Shown here in pieces: positions 47,192-57,008 of a stretch of DNA of 58,506 nt. Position 1 is the first letter of the stretch; every line of letters begins with the position of its first letter. Where the stretch lies: the NCBI GenBank assembly GCA_015060905.1, contig SUXQ01000016.1, forward strand, positions 1 through 58,506, read 5' to 3'. This stretch comes from Bacteroidales bacterium. Lineage in GTDB: Bacteria > Bacteroidota > Bacteroidia > Bacteroidales > Bacteroidaceae. The notes under the pieces are model-generated. The model had not been told where the DNA came from, did no database searches, and saw only the letters and a list, made by a program, of their open reading frames with translations. Position numbers and translations under genes: made by a program.

Positions 47192-48492
47192 CTAAATAAA
47201 GATGTATTTAAGCACAAACAGTATGGCCAATATATACATTGTAGGGGTGAGTTTCTTGAACTTACCGCAGAGGATGTTGAGTGCTACATAAAGTATCATT
47301 CCTGTGAGAATGCCATCGGAAATAGAGTAGGCCATAGGCATCATTATTACGCAGGTAAACGCAGGAATTGCTTCGCTGTAGTCCGAAAAATCGATGTTAC
47401 GGATAGGCTCAAGCATCAGAAGGCCTACGAGAATAAGCACGGGAGCTGTAGCCGCTGCGGGGATTGAAAGGAACAGTGGCGAGAAGAACAGTGTGACGAT
47501 GAAGCAGCATGCTACTACAAATGCTGTGAGGCCCGAGCGACCACCTTGTGCCACGCCCGAAGCACTCTCGACATATGTGGTAGTAGTAGATGTTCCGATA
47601 ACTGCACCTACGGTGGTAGCAATGGCATTTGCCATAAATGCTTGTTTCAAACGGTAAATTTTACCGGTCTTTTTGTCTATCATGTCTGCTTTTGTACATA
47701 CACCAATAAGTGTGCCTACTGTGTCGAACATGTCGATAAAGAGGAATGTAAACACAACCACAAGCATGTCCAATGTGAATATTTTTTCCCACTCAAACTG
47801 ACAGAATATGGGTGCAATGGAGTGTGGGGCCGAAAGTATGCCTTGGAATTTTGTAACACCCATTGGAATTCCAATGATGGTGGTGATAAGAATTCCTAAA
47901 AGCATGGCTCCGCGTACGTTTTTTGCGTAAAGGAGGCCTGTGATGAGCAAGCCGATGATGGAAGCAGGGCGGGGCCGTGAGTAATGTCGCCCAGCGATAC
48001 GAGTGTAGCATCGTTGTTTACAATTATGCCTGAATTTTGCAATCCGATGAAGGCAATGAAAAGGCCGATACCTCCGCCGATGGCGTAACGCAGATTGATG
48101 GGAATGGCATTTACGATGGATTCACGTATGTTTGTCACTGTCATGATGATGAACAGGATTCCTTCGATAAGTACTGCGGTGAGGGCAAACTGCCATGAGT
48201 AGCCCATACCCATACATACTGTATATACGAAGAAGGCGTTCAGTCCCATGCCCGGTGCAAGGCCGAAGGGTAGCTTGCCCCAAAAGGCCATACACATTGT
48301 TCCTACAATTGCGGCAAGAGCTGTATAAGTGAATACCGCACCCCCGGGCATGCCCTCGAGCTCGCCGAATATTGCGGGGTTTACAGCGAGGATGTACGAC
48401 ATTGTGAGGAAAATGGTAATTCCGGCAACAATCTCTGTGCGTACTGTTGTCTCGTTCGGATTGAATCCGAATAGTTTTGTTAGTTTGTTCAT
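47192..48492 (-). pseudogene. NCS2-family purine permease, frameshifted
   Basis: Two adjacent minus-strand frames together encode one ~433-residue purine (adenine/guanine/hypoxanthine, AzgA-like) permease. The N-terminal part starts at 48492 (MNKLTKLFGF) and has MSYILAVNP and GMGLNAFF; the C-terminal part continues to 47192 with FLFIDMFDTVGTLIGV, GTSTTTTYVESASGVAQGGRSGL and the final helices. The frame breaks at about 47961: the codons after GDITHGPALL would read AIIGLLITGLL if one base (a C on the plus strand) were added, restoring 434 codons. So one base is missing. Either a true mutation inactivating the transporter or a sequencing error; all else looks intact. Confidence 0.85.
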
Positions 48493-48700
48493 GTTTTATT
48501 TTGTTGAGGTTTATCCACAGTTGGGGCTCGCTGAGGAAAATGTATGTTGAGCCTTCGCTCCAAAAATCGGCAAAGCCGCTGAATGTGCCCCAACCTTCGA
48601 GGAATTTGATGCCCCACACGCCGGTTATCTGGAAGTTGTGTATTTTCTTTTTATTATGAGTGGTGTCTGTATTTGTAAAATTGTGATAAACGGGTGGTGT
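48493..48700 (-). pseudogene. Internal fragment of a DUF5020 gene
   Basis: Minus-strand translation gives an open stretch whose core reads HNFQITGVWGIKFLEG, then GTFSGFADFWSE and YIFLSEPQLWINLNKI. This is the middle of DUF5020 (Tsx-like outer-membrane barrel) proteins as I remember them (VWF..F/TGF.D.W/FL.EPQLW). Upstream a TAA at 48701-48703 blocks the frame and no signal peptide exists; downstream the sequence runs straight into the permease start, so the last strands are missing too. Both ends are gone, leaving a relic. DUF5020 genes commonly adjoin NCS2 permeases. Confidence 0.7.
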
Positions 48701-48754
48701 TTATTTTATTTCTTGCATTTTAGTGACGTTATTTTATAGTGTGTGGATTTTGTT

Positions 48755-48786
48755 TTTGTGATTTTTGTTTTTTAATTGTATCTTTG
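48755..48786 (+). promoter_or_regulatory. Promoter of dnaB
   Basis: TTTG (48755-48758), 20-bp spacer, TATCTTTG (48779-48786). Start near 48793, leader ~43 nt. It shows that the true ATG is 48836. Confidence 0.75.
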
Positions 48787-48835
48787 CGGACTAACGTTTG
48801 AGAATATTGATTTTAATAGCATTTGGATATTACGT

Positions 48836-50428
48836 ATGGAAGATACTGCCCCTAAACGCAAGCCGCGCAGCAAGCAGGCTGCCGCTGCACCTTTAGTCAG
48901 TGAATATGGACATTTGCAGCCGCAGGCTTTGGAACTTGAGGTTGCGGTGCTTGGTGCTCTGATGGTGGATAGTGACGCAATAGGACGTTTGGGGGATATG
49001 CTTAAGCCCGAGTCGTTCTATGATAAGCGTCATCAGCTTATTTTCGATGCTATTCGAGAAATGGACCTTCACGACCGTCCGATTGATATTCTTACGGTTA
49101 CTGATTATCTGCGTCGTAAGGGTACGCTCGAGGAGGTTGGTGGGCCTTTTTATGTGACGGAGCTTACCAGTCGCGTGGTATCTTCGGTGAATGTGGAGTA
49201 TCATGCGCGTATCATTGCGCAGAAAAAGCTGGCTCGCGACCTTATTACTTTTACCATGAAGACTCAGGCGGATGCGTTTGACGAGACGGTGGATGTTGAG
49301 GAACTTATGCAGCGTGCCGAGGCTGAGCTTTTTGATATTTCGCGTCATAATATGAAGCGTGACTTTACGCAGATTAATCCTGTTATTAAGGAGGCTTATA
49401 CGAATATTCAGACTGCATCGAAGAATACAAGCGGTCTCAGTGGCATAAGCAGCGGCTTTCATGCGCTTGATAAGATTACTGCCGGATGGCAGAATACCGA
49501 CCTTATTATTCTTGCGGCTCGTCCGGCGATGGGAAAAACGGCGTTTGCTCTTTCTATGATTCGTAATATGGCTGTGGACCAGCGTATTCCGGTGGGTATG
49601 TTCTCTCTGGAGATGGGTAATGTGCAGTTGGTACAGCGTCTTATTTGTAATGTGTGTCAGATTCCGGGTGACAAGATTAAGAGCGGACAGCTTGAGAAGT
49701 ATGAGTGGGGACAGCTGGATAATAAAATTGTGGCTCTTGAGAATGCCCCTCTTTATATTGATGATACTCCGCAATTGTCGGTGTTTGAATTGCGTACAAA
49801 GGCGCGTCGTATGGTGCGCGAGCATGGCGTGAGGATGATTTTCATAGACTATCTTCAGTTGATGAGTGCCAATGTGGGAAAGGGTAGCCGTCAAGAGGAA
49901 ATTAGTACTATTTCACGTGCGTTGAAGGGTCTTGCCAAGGAATTGAATATTCCTATTATGGCTCTCAGTCAGTTGAACCGTAACCTTGAGGGACGCGAGG
50001 GTGTCGAGGGTAAACGTCCGCAGCTTAGTGACCTTCGTGAGTCGGGAGCCATTGAACAGGATGCGGATATTGTACTTTTCGTGAACCGTCCCGAGTATTT
50101 CCATATATATAAGGATGGGGATTTTGACTGGCGTAAGAAGGCCGAGATTATTATTGCCAAGCATCGTAACGGTGCCATTGGTGATGTGCGCCTTGCGTTC
50201 CGTGGCGAGTATGCTCGTTTTATGAATCTGGATGATGAGTCGCTTGTTGCTGCGCAGACTAATGATATTCCGGTTGTAAAGACTTCGCGCCTGAATGCAG
50301 GCTCGCCGTTGCCTCCCGACTATGATGCTCCGTTACCGCCGTTGCCCGATTATCTTGTCGGTGGGGGAGGAACGTTGCCCTCGGATATATTGCCTCCGAA
50401 AAATATGGGCGATGATGTTCCTTTTTAA
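48836..50428 (+). CDS. dnaB: Replicative DNA helicase
   Basis: 530 aa. Hexameric helicase that unwinds DNA at the replication fork. N-terminal DnaB domain (ALELEVAVLGALMVDSDAIG, then DYLRRKGTLEEVGG), linker helix, RecA-like ATPase with Walker A AARPAMGKTAFAL, Walker B MIFIDYLQLM, ALSQLNR and the arginine-finger region LSDLRESGAIEQDADIV. The C-terminal ~60 residues are Pro-rich and variable (PPDYDAPLPPLPDY). The ATG at 48836 follows the promoter; an earlier in-frame start would lie upstream of the promoter. Confidence 0.96.
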   Translation: MEDTAPKRKPRSKQAAAAPLVSEYGHLQPQALELEVAVLGALMVDSDAIGRLGDMLKPESFYDKRHQLIFDAIREMDLHDRPIDILTVTDYLRRKGTLEEVGGPFYVTELTSRVVSSVNVEYHARIIAQKKLARDLITFTMKTQADAFDETVDVEELMQRAEAELFDISRHNMKRDFTQINPVIKEAYTNIQTASKNTSGLSGISSGFHALDKITAGWQNTDLIILAARPAMGKTAFALSMIRNMAVDQRIPVGMFSLEMGNVQLVQRLICNVCQIPGDKIKSGQLEKYEWGQLDNKIVALENAPLYIDDTPQLSVFELRTKARRMVREHGVRMIFIDYLQLMSANVGKGSRQEEISTISRALKGLAKELNIPIMALSQLNRNLEGREGVEGKRPQLSDLRESGAIEQDADIVLFVNRPEYFHIYKDGDFDWRKKAEIIIAKHRNGAIGDVRLAFRGEYARFMNLDDESLVAAQTNDIPVVKTSRLNAGSPLPPDYDAPLPPLPDYLVGGGGTLPSDILPPKNMGDDVPF

Positions 50429-50664
50429 TTGTGGGTGGTGCTTTTTTGTAGGTACTTTTTGCTATTCAAATAAGGTGAAAAATGTCATTGGGAGTCTTAT
50501 AATTCTGCCAATGGTGTTTCTTATATATTGCTTTATGATAATATCTTGCTTCTAAAAAGGTGTATCGATGATATTATTTTCCTTTTATACTTTACTATTT
50601 GCGAAAAAAACTGTAATTTCGCAAGTTGAAATATAAGTAACGATAAAAGATACATAAAATAATT

Positions 50665-53127
50665 ATGAATATTTCTTATAATTGGTTGAAAGAGTATGTA
50701 GATTTCAACCTTTCTCCCGAAGAGGTGTCTGTGGCACTTACCTCGATAGGTCTCGAAACAGGGGGCGTGGAAGAGGTACAAACTATAAAAGGTGGACTCG
50801 AAGGATTGGTCATTGGCGAGGTGCTTACTTGTGTGGATCATCCTGATAGTGATCATCTTCATATTACAACCGTTAATCTGGGTGATGGTAATCCCACGCA
50901 GATTGTTTGTGGTGCGCCTAATGTGGCTGCCGGACAGAAAGTGGTGGTTGCTACCATCGGTACAAAATTGTACGATGGAGATAATTGCTTTACAATAAAG
51001 AAGGGCAAGATACGCGGTGTTGAGTCTTTTGGCATGATTTGTGCCGAGGATGAGATTGGTGTGGGAACAAGCCACGATGGTATTATCGTACTGCCCGAGG
51101 ATGCTGTTCCCGGCACACTTGCAAAAGATTATTATAACATTAAGAGCGACTATATAATTGAGGTTGATATTACCCCCAACCGTGCAGATGCTTGCTCGCA
51201 CTATGGTGTTGCACGCGACCTTTATGCTTATCTTACACAGAATGTTGGCGCAACTTCTATTCGTCGCCCGGGCTGTGAGGCGTTTAAGGTCGAGGATAAT
51301 TCGTTGCCCATAGATATTGTTGTTGAGAATAGCGAGGCTTGTCCGCGCTATGCGGGTGTTACCGTTAAGGGTGTTACCGTTAAGGAGAGCCCCGATTGGC
51401 TCAAGGATAAATTGCAGCTTATAGGTGTGCGTCCCATCAATAATATTGTGGATATTACAAACTACATTCTCCACGCTTACGGACAGCCTATGCACTGCTT
51501 CGATGCTGACAAGATTAAGGGCAACAAGGTGGTTGTGCGTACTTTCCCCGAGGGTACTCCTTTTGTTACTCTCGACGGCGAGGAGCGCAAACTGAGCGAG
51601 CGTGACCTGATGATATGCAACAGCGAAGAGCCTATGTGTATTGCCGGTGTGTTTGGCGGTCTTGAGTCGGGTACTACAGAGGAGACAAAGAATGTGTTCC
51701 TCGAGAGTGCTTATTTCCATCCTACGTGGGTGAGAAAGACTGCGCGTCGTCACGGATTGCAGACTGATGCTTCTTTCCGTTACGAGCGTGGCGCCGACCC
51801 CAATGCTGTTATCTACGCGCTTAAGCAGGCTGCAATTTTGATTAAGGAGCTTGCAGGCGGTACAATTTCCATGGATATTAAGGATGTGTATCCTGCGCCC
51901 ACAGAGGATTTTGCTGTCGAACTGTCGTATGAGTATGTAAATAATCTTATTGGTGCGAAGATTGCTCCCGAGACGGTGAAAAGCATTGTATCTTCGCTGG
52001 AAATGAAGATTGTTAATGAGACAGCCGAGGGTGTTTCGTTGCTTGTTCCTCCCTATCGTGTGGATGTTCAGCGTCCTTGCGATGTTGTAGAGGATATTTT
52101 GCGCATTTATGGTTACAATAATGTGGAGATTTCTACAACTTTGCACTCGTCGATTATTACTAAGGGTGCCGAGGATAAGTCGCATAAATTGCAGAATGTT
52201 GTTTCGGAGCAGTTGGTTGGTTGCGGATTCAGTGAGATTCTTAATAACTCCTTGACTCGCTCGGCTTATTACGAGGGATTGGAGACTTACAAGGATGAGA
52301 ATCTTGTGCGCCTGATGAATCCGCTGAGCAACGACCTTAATGTTATGCGTCAGACGCTGCTTTTCGGTGGTCTTGAAAGTATTCAGCGCAATGTAAGCCG
52401 CAAATATTCGGATATCAGTTTCTTCGAGTTTGGAAACTGCTACCGTTTCGATGCAGACAAACGAGTCCCTGAAAAGATTTTGAGTCCTTATAGCGAGAGC
52501 TACCATCTGGGAATGTGGATGACCGGAAACAATATTCAGCCTTCGTGGATGGATGCGGGTCGTGCAATTACAATTTACGACCTTAAGAGTCACGTTGAGC
52601 ATATTTTCGACCGTTTGGGTTTTGTGGCTCAGGCTCGCAATATTTCCACTTTCAGCAACGACGTCTATTCTGCTGCGATTCTTGTGCAGACACGCGGCGG
52701 TAAGAGTGTTGCCGAAATTGGCATTGTGCGCAAGAAAATTCTGAAGGCGTTCGATATTGAGAATGATGTGTTCTATGCTGATATTAATTGGGGCGAACTT
52801 ATGCGTGCCATCAAGAATGCGAAGATAGGATACGCCGAAATTAGCAAATATCCTGCTGTCAAACGCGACCTTGCACTGCTCGTCGATAAGTCTGTTACTT
52901 TTGCCGAGATTGAGAAAATTGCTCGCGAGACAGAGAAACGTTTGCTGAAAGAGGTTGCGCTTTTCGACGTATACGAGGGTAAAAATCTTGAGCCCGGAAA
53001 GAAGAGCTACGCTGTAAGCTTTATTCTTCAGGATGATACACAGACACTTAATGATAAACAGATTGATAAGACCATGGCACGTTTGCTCGATAATTTCGTG
53101 AAACGCCTTGGTGCAATACAACGATAA
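50665..53127 (+). CDS. pheT: Phenylalanine-tRNA ligase, beta subunit
   Basis: 820 aa. Large subunit of the alpha2beta2 enzyme. It begins with MNISYNWLKEYVDFNLSPEEV, then an EMAP/tRNA-binding OB fold (VVGEVLTCVDHPDSDHL region), B3/B4 editing domain (GVRPINNIVDITNYI, AYGQPMHCFDADKI), B5, the catalytic-like core and C-terminal ferredoxin-like FDX-ACB domain (EISKYPAVKRDLALLVDKSV). The alpha-subunit gene pheS is not adjacent. Transcribed with yebC 26 bp downstream. The 236-bp gap before it holds a weak -7-like TAATTTCG at 50614-50621 and no other gene. Confidence 0.96.
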   Translation: MNISYNWLKEYVDFNLSPEEVSVALTSIGLETGGVEEVQTIKGGLEGLVIGEVLTCVDHPDSDHLHITTVNLGDGNPTQIVCGAPNVAAGQKVVVATIGTKLYDGDNCFTIKKGKIRGVESFGMICAEDEIGVGTSHDGIIVLPEDAVPGTLAKDYYNIKSDYIIEVDITPNRADACSHYGVARDLYAYLTQNVGATSIRRPGCEAFKVEDNSLPIDIVVENSEACPRYAGVTVKGVTVKESPDWLKDKLQLIGVRPINNIVDITNYILHAYGQPMHCFDADKIKGNKVVVRTFPEGTPFVTLDGEERKLSERDLMICNSEEPMCIAGVFGGLESGTTEETKNVFLESAYFHPTWVRKTARRHGLQTDASFRYERGADPNAVIYALKQAAILIKELAGGTISMDIKDVYPAPTEDFAVELSYEYVNNLIGAKIAPETVKSIVSSLEMKIVNETAEGVSLLVPPYRVDVQRPCDVVEDILRIYGYNNVEISTTLHSSIITKGAEDKSHKLQNVVSEQLVGCGFSEILNNSLTRSAYYEGLETYKDENLVRLMNPLSNDLNVMRQTLLFGGLESIQRNVSRKYSDISFFEFGNCYRFDADKRVPEKILSPYSESYHLGMWMTGNNIQPSWMDAGRAITIYDLKSHVEHIFDRLGFVAQARNISTFSNDVYSAAILVQTRGGKSVAEIGIVRKKILKAFDIENDVFYADINWGELMRAIKNAKIGYAEISKYPAVKRDLALLVDKSVTFAEIEKIARETEKRLLKEVALFDVYEGKNLEPGKKSYAVSFILQDDTQTLNDKQIDKTMARLLDNFVKRLGAIQR

Positions 53128-53153
53128 TAATAATCAATAAATAAATTCTTACA

Positions 53154-53876
53154 ATGGGAAGAGCATTTGAATACCGTAAAGCCGCGAAACTCAAAAGATG
53201 GGGTAACATGGCGCGTACATTTACCAGAATCGGAAAACAGATTGCAATTGCAGTAAAGTCGGGTGGTCCCGACCCTGAAACCAACCCTCATCTGAGAGCT
53301 ATCATTGCTAATGCCAAGCACGAAAATATGCCTAAGGATAATATCGAACGTGCAATTAAAAATGCGTTGGGTAAAGACCAGAAAGATTACAAGGAGGTTA
53401 CATACGAGGGATACGGCCCTCACGGAATAGCAATCTTTGTGGATGCGGCTACCGATAATACTACACGTACGGTTGCTAACGTGCGCTCGGTGTTTAACAA
53501 ATTTGGTGGTACTCTGGGTACTTCGGGTAGCTTGGCGTTTATGTTTACACAGAAGTGTGTGTTTACTTTTGCAAAGCCTGCCGACCTTGACATGGACGAA
53601 CTGATACTTGAACTTATCGACCTTGGCGTTGATGATGAGTATGATGAGGAGGAGAATGAGGTTACTATCTATGGCGATCCTAAGTCTTTCGGCCTTTTGC
53701 AGAAGTCGCTCGAGGAGAAGGGCTTTGAGATTACCGGTAACGAGTTTACACGTATCCCCAATGATCTTAAGGATGTTAATGACGAGCAGCGTGCTGTGAT
53801 TGATAAAATTGTTGAACGTCTCGAAGAGGATGATGATGTTCAGAATGTGTATACAAATATGCGTCCTGCGGAATAA
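53154..53876 (+). CDS. YebC/PmpR (TACO1) family protein
   Basis: 240 aa, usual length. N-terminus MGRAFEYRKAAKLKRWGNMARTF-like (K-rich helical arm), GGPDPETNPHLRAIIANAKHENMPKDNIERAIKNA, YEGYGPHGIAIFVDA and TDNTTRTVANVR are family hallmarks. Members are described as transcription regulators and, more recently, as translation factors for polyproline stretches. Likely co-transcribed with pheT. Confidence 0.93.
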   Translation: MGRAFEYRKAAKLKRWGNMARTFTRIGKQIAIAVKSGGPDPETNPHLRAIIANAKHENMPKDNIERAIKNALGKDQKDYKEVTYEGYGPHGIAIFVDAATDNTTRTVANVRSVFNKFGGTLGTSGSLAFMFTQKCVFTFAKPADLDMDELILELIDLGVDDEYDEEENEVTIYGDPKSFGLLQKSLEEKGFEITGNEFTRIPNDLKDVNDEQRAVIDKIVERLEEDDDVQNVYTNMRPAE

Positions 53877-53895
53877 TATTTTCATAAATAAATTG

Positions 53896-53936
53896 AAAAA
53901 TGTGAGGCTGTTGATAAGCAACAGCCTCACATTTTT
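53896..53936. terminator. Bidirectional terminator after yebC
   Basis: Perfect 18-bp stem (53896-53913 with 53919-53936), 5-nt loop, A-run before and T-run after. Its right edge touches the TAA at 53936-53938 that would end the extended DUF4251 frame. Confidence 0.92.
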
Positions 53937-54781
53937 TATGGTCTGAACGATGGTGGACGCACTCCTCCCGAATTTGGCGGCATTCCCATCGGCGGCATTC
54001 CCATCGGCGGTCTTCCCATCGGCGGCCTTATTATAGCTCCGGGTGGGGTTGGTGGACGCATCATGGGTGGACGTGGGTGCATGGAGGGACCCGGTGGGGG
54101 TATCATTGGCGGTATTCCCGGGTGACGATAGTATATGGGGAATGGGCCTATGGGTGGTGGAACTGTATTGTCGGTCAGTCAGTAGCTTGGCTGCCCCTCG
54201 AATATTCCTGCCGAATTGTAGGGGTATAGGTAGCCGTTGAATGTCATGTAGTTGCCACTGTAGTTGGCATTTACTTTTGCGCTCGCTTGGTTGGTGTTTG
54301 CTGTTAGCGTTACATAGATGACAGCCGAAATGCTGCTGCCTTGTATGGAGCAACTGAAAAATATGTTGCCTTCGTCGTCCATGCCCATGCGTTCGCCAAA
54401 TATGTTGCCTTCGAGTGTAACACCGCCTAGTCCGTTGGGCGAGCTTATGTTGCTGTTGTTGAAGGCTGTCTGCACTGTTCCTTCGCCGGCGTTTACTGCT
54501 ACATAGTTGGTGCTGGATGTCACGAAGCGTGTTATTCCGTTGTTGAAGGTTATATTAGAGGCTTCCAATGCCCACGAGCCGTTGCGTAATGCTTGTACTG
54601 CTTGTGCAAAGGCTATGGAGTCCTCGGCGGCGATTTTTGCTTTTTCGGCCTCTCTTTTTTTTAGTCTTTCGGCTCGCCACGCTGCTTCGCGCTCGGCTTT
54701 GCTCATTTTATTCTTTTGGGCTGCTGTTGTTAGTGGTAGCCCTATTATTAAAGTCACTGCTAAAATTAATATTCGTATCAT
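53936..54781 (-). pseudogene. DUF4251 protein with in-frame TGA and Pro/Met/Gly-rich tail
   Basis: From ATG 54781 the frame encodes a signal peptide (~1-21), a charged helical stretch (KAEREAAWRAERLKKREAEK), and the DUF4251 beta domain, ending at TGA 54179-54181 after 200 residues. The same frame then stays open for 80 more codons to TAA at 53936-53938; the tail contains repeated PPMGMPPMG and PRPPMMRPP units. The start-to-TGA part alone may be a complete protein. The tail's coding-like composition and its end exactly at the terminator suggest the gene once (or still, by read-through) reached 53936. It may also be a base-call error. Confidence 0.65.
53976..54029. repeat. 15-bp tandem repeat, ~3.5 copies
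   Basis: GGCGGCATTCCCATC recurs at 53976-53990, 53991-54005 and, with one or two changes, 54006-54020 (GGCGG[T]CTTCCCATC), then partly at 54021. On the minus strand in the DUF4251 frame each unit encodes PPMGM or a close variant, so the repeat keeps the frame. Confidence 0.85.
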
Positions 54782-54897
54782 TGTTTTATGGATTAAAGTT
54801 TATTTTATAAAACAAAATATAGATACTATGTTTCGAGAATTGTGTTAAAGATACTTATTGGCAGGATGGGCGTTTATTGCTTAAATGTTGAAACTTG

Positions 54898-54929
54898 TTT
54901 GATTTTTTGCAAATATTGCATTATCTTTG
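54898..54929 (+). promoter_or_regulatory. Promoter of the GH43 gene
   Basis: TTTG (54898-54901), 20-bp spacer, TATCTTTG (54922-54929). Start near 54936, leader ~20 nt, which fixes the ATG at 54956. Confidence 0.8.
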
Positions 54930-54955
54930 AAATTAATTTGGTGAAAAGTATTTAT

Positions 54956-55987
54956 ATGAAGAGAGTATATGCTATTTTATTTTCACTGTGCGCACTTGTA
55001 ATCTCTTGTGGCATAGGCAATCGTAACTCCGAAGAGCAGGGCTTGCGTACTATTGATGGGATTCCTGTTCGTACTGTTTCTATTGATACTATGGAGTTGC
55101 GCGATCCTTTTATTGTTTTTGATAAAGAGGAACATGTTTATTATATGACAGGTACGGGTGGTCATATGTGGACCAGTAAGAATCTGCGTCAATGGACGGG
55201 ACCTTATAATATTCTTGAACTTGACACTACTATGTGGATGGGTAGCAACCCTACAATATGGGCTCCCGAGATTCATAAATTCAAGGATAAATATTATTAT
55301 ATGGCTACTTTTACACGTCCCGACGTGATTATCGATAGGGTAGCAGGCAGGGATATTCCTCGTCGTTCGTGTCAGTTGTTTGTGTCGGATAGGTTACAGG
55401 GGCCTTATAAGCCTATAGTGGCCGAGCGTCCTTTGTTACGTGCCGACCAACCTGCGCTTGATGCTACTTTCTGCGACGATGAGCTTGGTGCCGGTTATAT
55501 AATTTATGGACACGAGTGGATTCAGAATTGGGACGGAACGGTGCAGATTATTCGTCTGTCGGATGATTTTTCGAAACAGGTGGGCGAGCCTTTTGTGATG
55601 TTTACTGCTTCGCAGAATCCGTGGTCGTCGGGTGTGGACAGTTTGGGCAATAAGTCTTTCTCTCCTGTAATGGATGCTCCTTTCCTCTTCGATACCGAGG
55701 GTGGTAAGCTGGGCATTCTTTTTTCGACGTATATAGACGATGAATATACTGTTGGTGTTGCTTATAGTACAATGTATGGACTTAACGGTCCCTGGGAGAT
55801 TGAGCCCGAGCCGCTATTGCGTGGTAAGCAAGGACACCCTATGCTGTTTAAGGATTTTGACGGTACATTGGTGATGGCTGTCCACAAGGATACTGTTATA
55901 AATGACAGACATACAAGTGTTCCGCGACTGATAGAAATGGATGATCAATTTGAGAAACTTAAAGTAAAGGGAAATTATAAATTTTAA
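54956..55987 (+). CDS. GH43-like glycoside hydrolase lipoprotein
   Basis: 343 aa. Lipobox LVISC (Cys18) predicts a lipid-anchored surface or periplasmic enzyme. The five-bladed propeller of family GH43 is suggested by [23 protein letters not shown] (catalytic-base Asp in RDP), [41 protein letters not shown] (candidate acid Glu in HEW), and [19 protein letters not shown]43 enzymes cleave arabinan, xylan or galactan side chains; specificity is open. Followed after 11 bp by nagB, possibly one transcript. Confidence 0.8.
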   Translation: MKRVYAILFSLCALVISCGIGNRNSEEQGLRTIDGIPVRTVSIDTMELRDPFIVFDKEEHVYYMTGTGGHMWTSKNLRQWTGPYNILELDTTMWMGSNPTIWAPEIHKFKDKYYYMATFTRPDVIIDRVAGRDIPRRSCQLFVSDRLQGPYKPIVAERPLLRADQPALDATFCDDELGAGYIIYGHEWIQNWDGTVQIIRLSDDFSKQVGEPFVMFTASQNPWSSGVDSLGNKSFSPVMDAPFLFDTEGGKLGILFSTYIDDEYTVGVAYSTMYGLNGPWEIEPEPLLRGKQGHPMLFKDFDGTLVMAVHKDTVINDRHTSVPRLIEMDDQFEKLKVKGNYKF

Positions 55988-55998
55988 TTGATAAAGTT

Positions 55999-56811
55999 AT
56001 GCGTTTAATTATTGAACCTAATTACCAGCAGATTTCTGCATGGGCGGCTACTTATGTGGCTAAGAAAATTAATGAGTTTCAGCCTACAGCCGAGAAACCT
56101 TTTGTTCTTGGACTTCCTACGGGCTCTACACCTCTTGGTACATACAAGGAGTTGATTAATCTTTATAATCAAGGTGTTGTCAGTTTTGAGAATGTTGTTA
56201 CTTTTAATATGGACGAGTATGTGGGTCTGCCTCAGGGACACCCCGAGAGTTATCATTCGTTCATGTGGAACAACTTTTTTAATCATGTGAATATAAAGAA
56301 AGAGAATGTTAATATACTTAACGGTAATGCCGAGGACTTGGAGGCCGAGTGTGCTCGCTACGAGGAGAAGATTGCTTCGTATGGTGGTATTCAGCTTTTC
56401 CTCGGAGGTATCGGTCCCGATGGTCACATTGCTTTTAACGAGCCGGGCTCTTCGCTGACCTCGCGCACACGCCAAAAGACTTTGACTACCGACACAATTA
56501 TTGCTAATTCTCGTTTCTTTGACAATGACGTGAATAAGGTTCCTAAGACTGCGGTTACTGTTGGCGTTGGTACTGTGATGGATGCTAAAGAGGTGCTTAT
56601 TCTTGTGAATGGTCATAATAAGGCTCAGGCTCTTTATCATGCGGTAGAGGGTTGTGTTACTCAGATGTGGACTATCAGCGTGCTTCAGCTTCATCAGCAT
56701 GGTATTATTGTTTGTGACGATGCTGCTACTGTTGAGCTGAAAGTGGGTACTGTTAATTATTTCAAGGATATTGAGAAAGATAATCTTGACCCTGTTTCGA
56801 ACTTGAAGTAA
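55999..56811 (+). CDS. nagB: Glucosamine-6-phosphate deaminase
   Basis: 270 aa, close to E. coli NagB (266). Converts glucosamine-6-phosphate to fructose-6-phosphate and ammonia. Motifs: [27 protein letters not shown] (catalytic Asp), [23 protein letters not shown] (active-site His/Glu), [15 protein letters not shown]. Links amino-sugar scavenging to glycolysis. Directly downstream of the GH43 gene. Confidence 0.96.
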   Translation: MRLIIEPNYQQISAWAATYVAKKINEFQPTAEKPFVLGLPTGSTPLGTYKELINLYNQGVVSFENVVTFNMDEYVGLPQGHPESYHSFMWNNFFNHVNIKKENVNILNGNAEDLEAECARYEEKIASYGGIQLFLGGIGPDGHIAFNEPGSSLTSRTRQKTLTTDTIIANSRFFDNDVNKVPKTAVTVGVGTVMDAKEVLILVNGHNKAQALYHAVEGCVTQMWTISVLQLHQHGIIVCDDAATVELKVGTVNYFKDIEKDNLDPVSNLK

Positions 56812-56830
56812 TTTGATATTTTAAAATATG

Positions 56831-56866
56831 AAATGCGGTTACTGTTAATGGTGACCGCATTTTTTT
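56831..56866 (+). terminator. Terminator of nagB
   Basis: A 12-bp stem with one G-U pair (56831-56842 with 56851-56862), then T-rich to 56866. Confidence 0.88.
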
Positions 56867-56950
56867 GTCGGAATTGTTGGGTCTTTAAAATGGTTTTTTG
56901 TTGCGAATATGATATTTGGGTGAAGTATTGATAATTGTCATATGTGCAAA

Positions 56951-56988
56951 AAAAAATTCTCGAAGCTTCAATGCTTCGAGAATTTTTT
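56951..56988. terminator. Terminator of the Omp28/LRR gene
   Basis: A perfect 16-bp stem (56951-56966 with 56973-56988) around a 6-nt loop, with A6 and T6 ends, 20 bp past the minus-strand stop at 57009. Confidence 0.9.
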
Positions 56989-57008
56989 GTTCAGAATATA
57001 ATTGCTTT

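Noticed and set aside
50533..53121. 862-codon minus-strand frame
   Set aside because: Entirely antisense to pheT; no start context or protein motif.
53976..54029. CRISPR-like short tandem repeat
   Set aside because: Units are directly adjacent 15-mers without spacers and in frame with a Pro/Met/Gly tail, so they are coding repeats.
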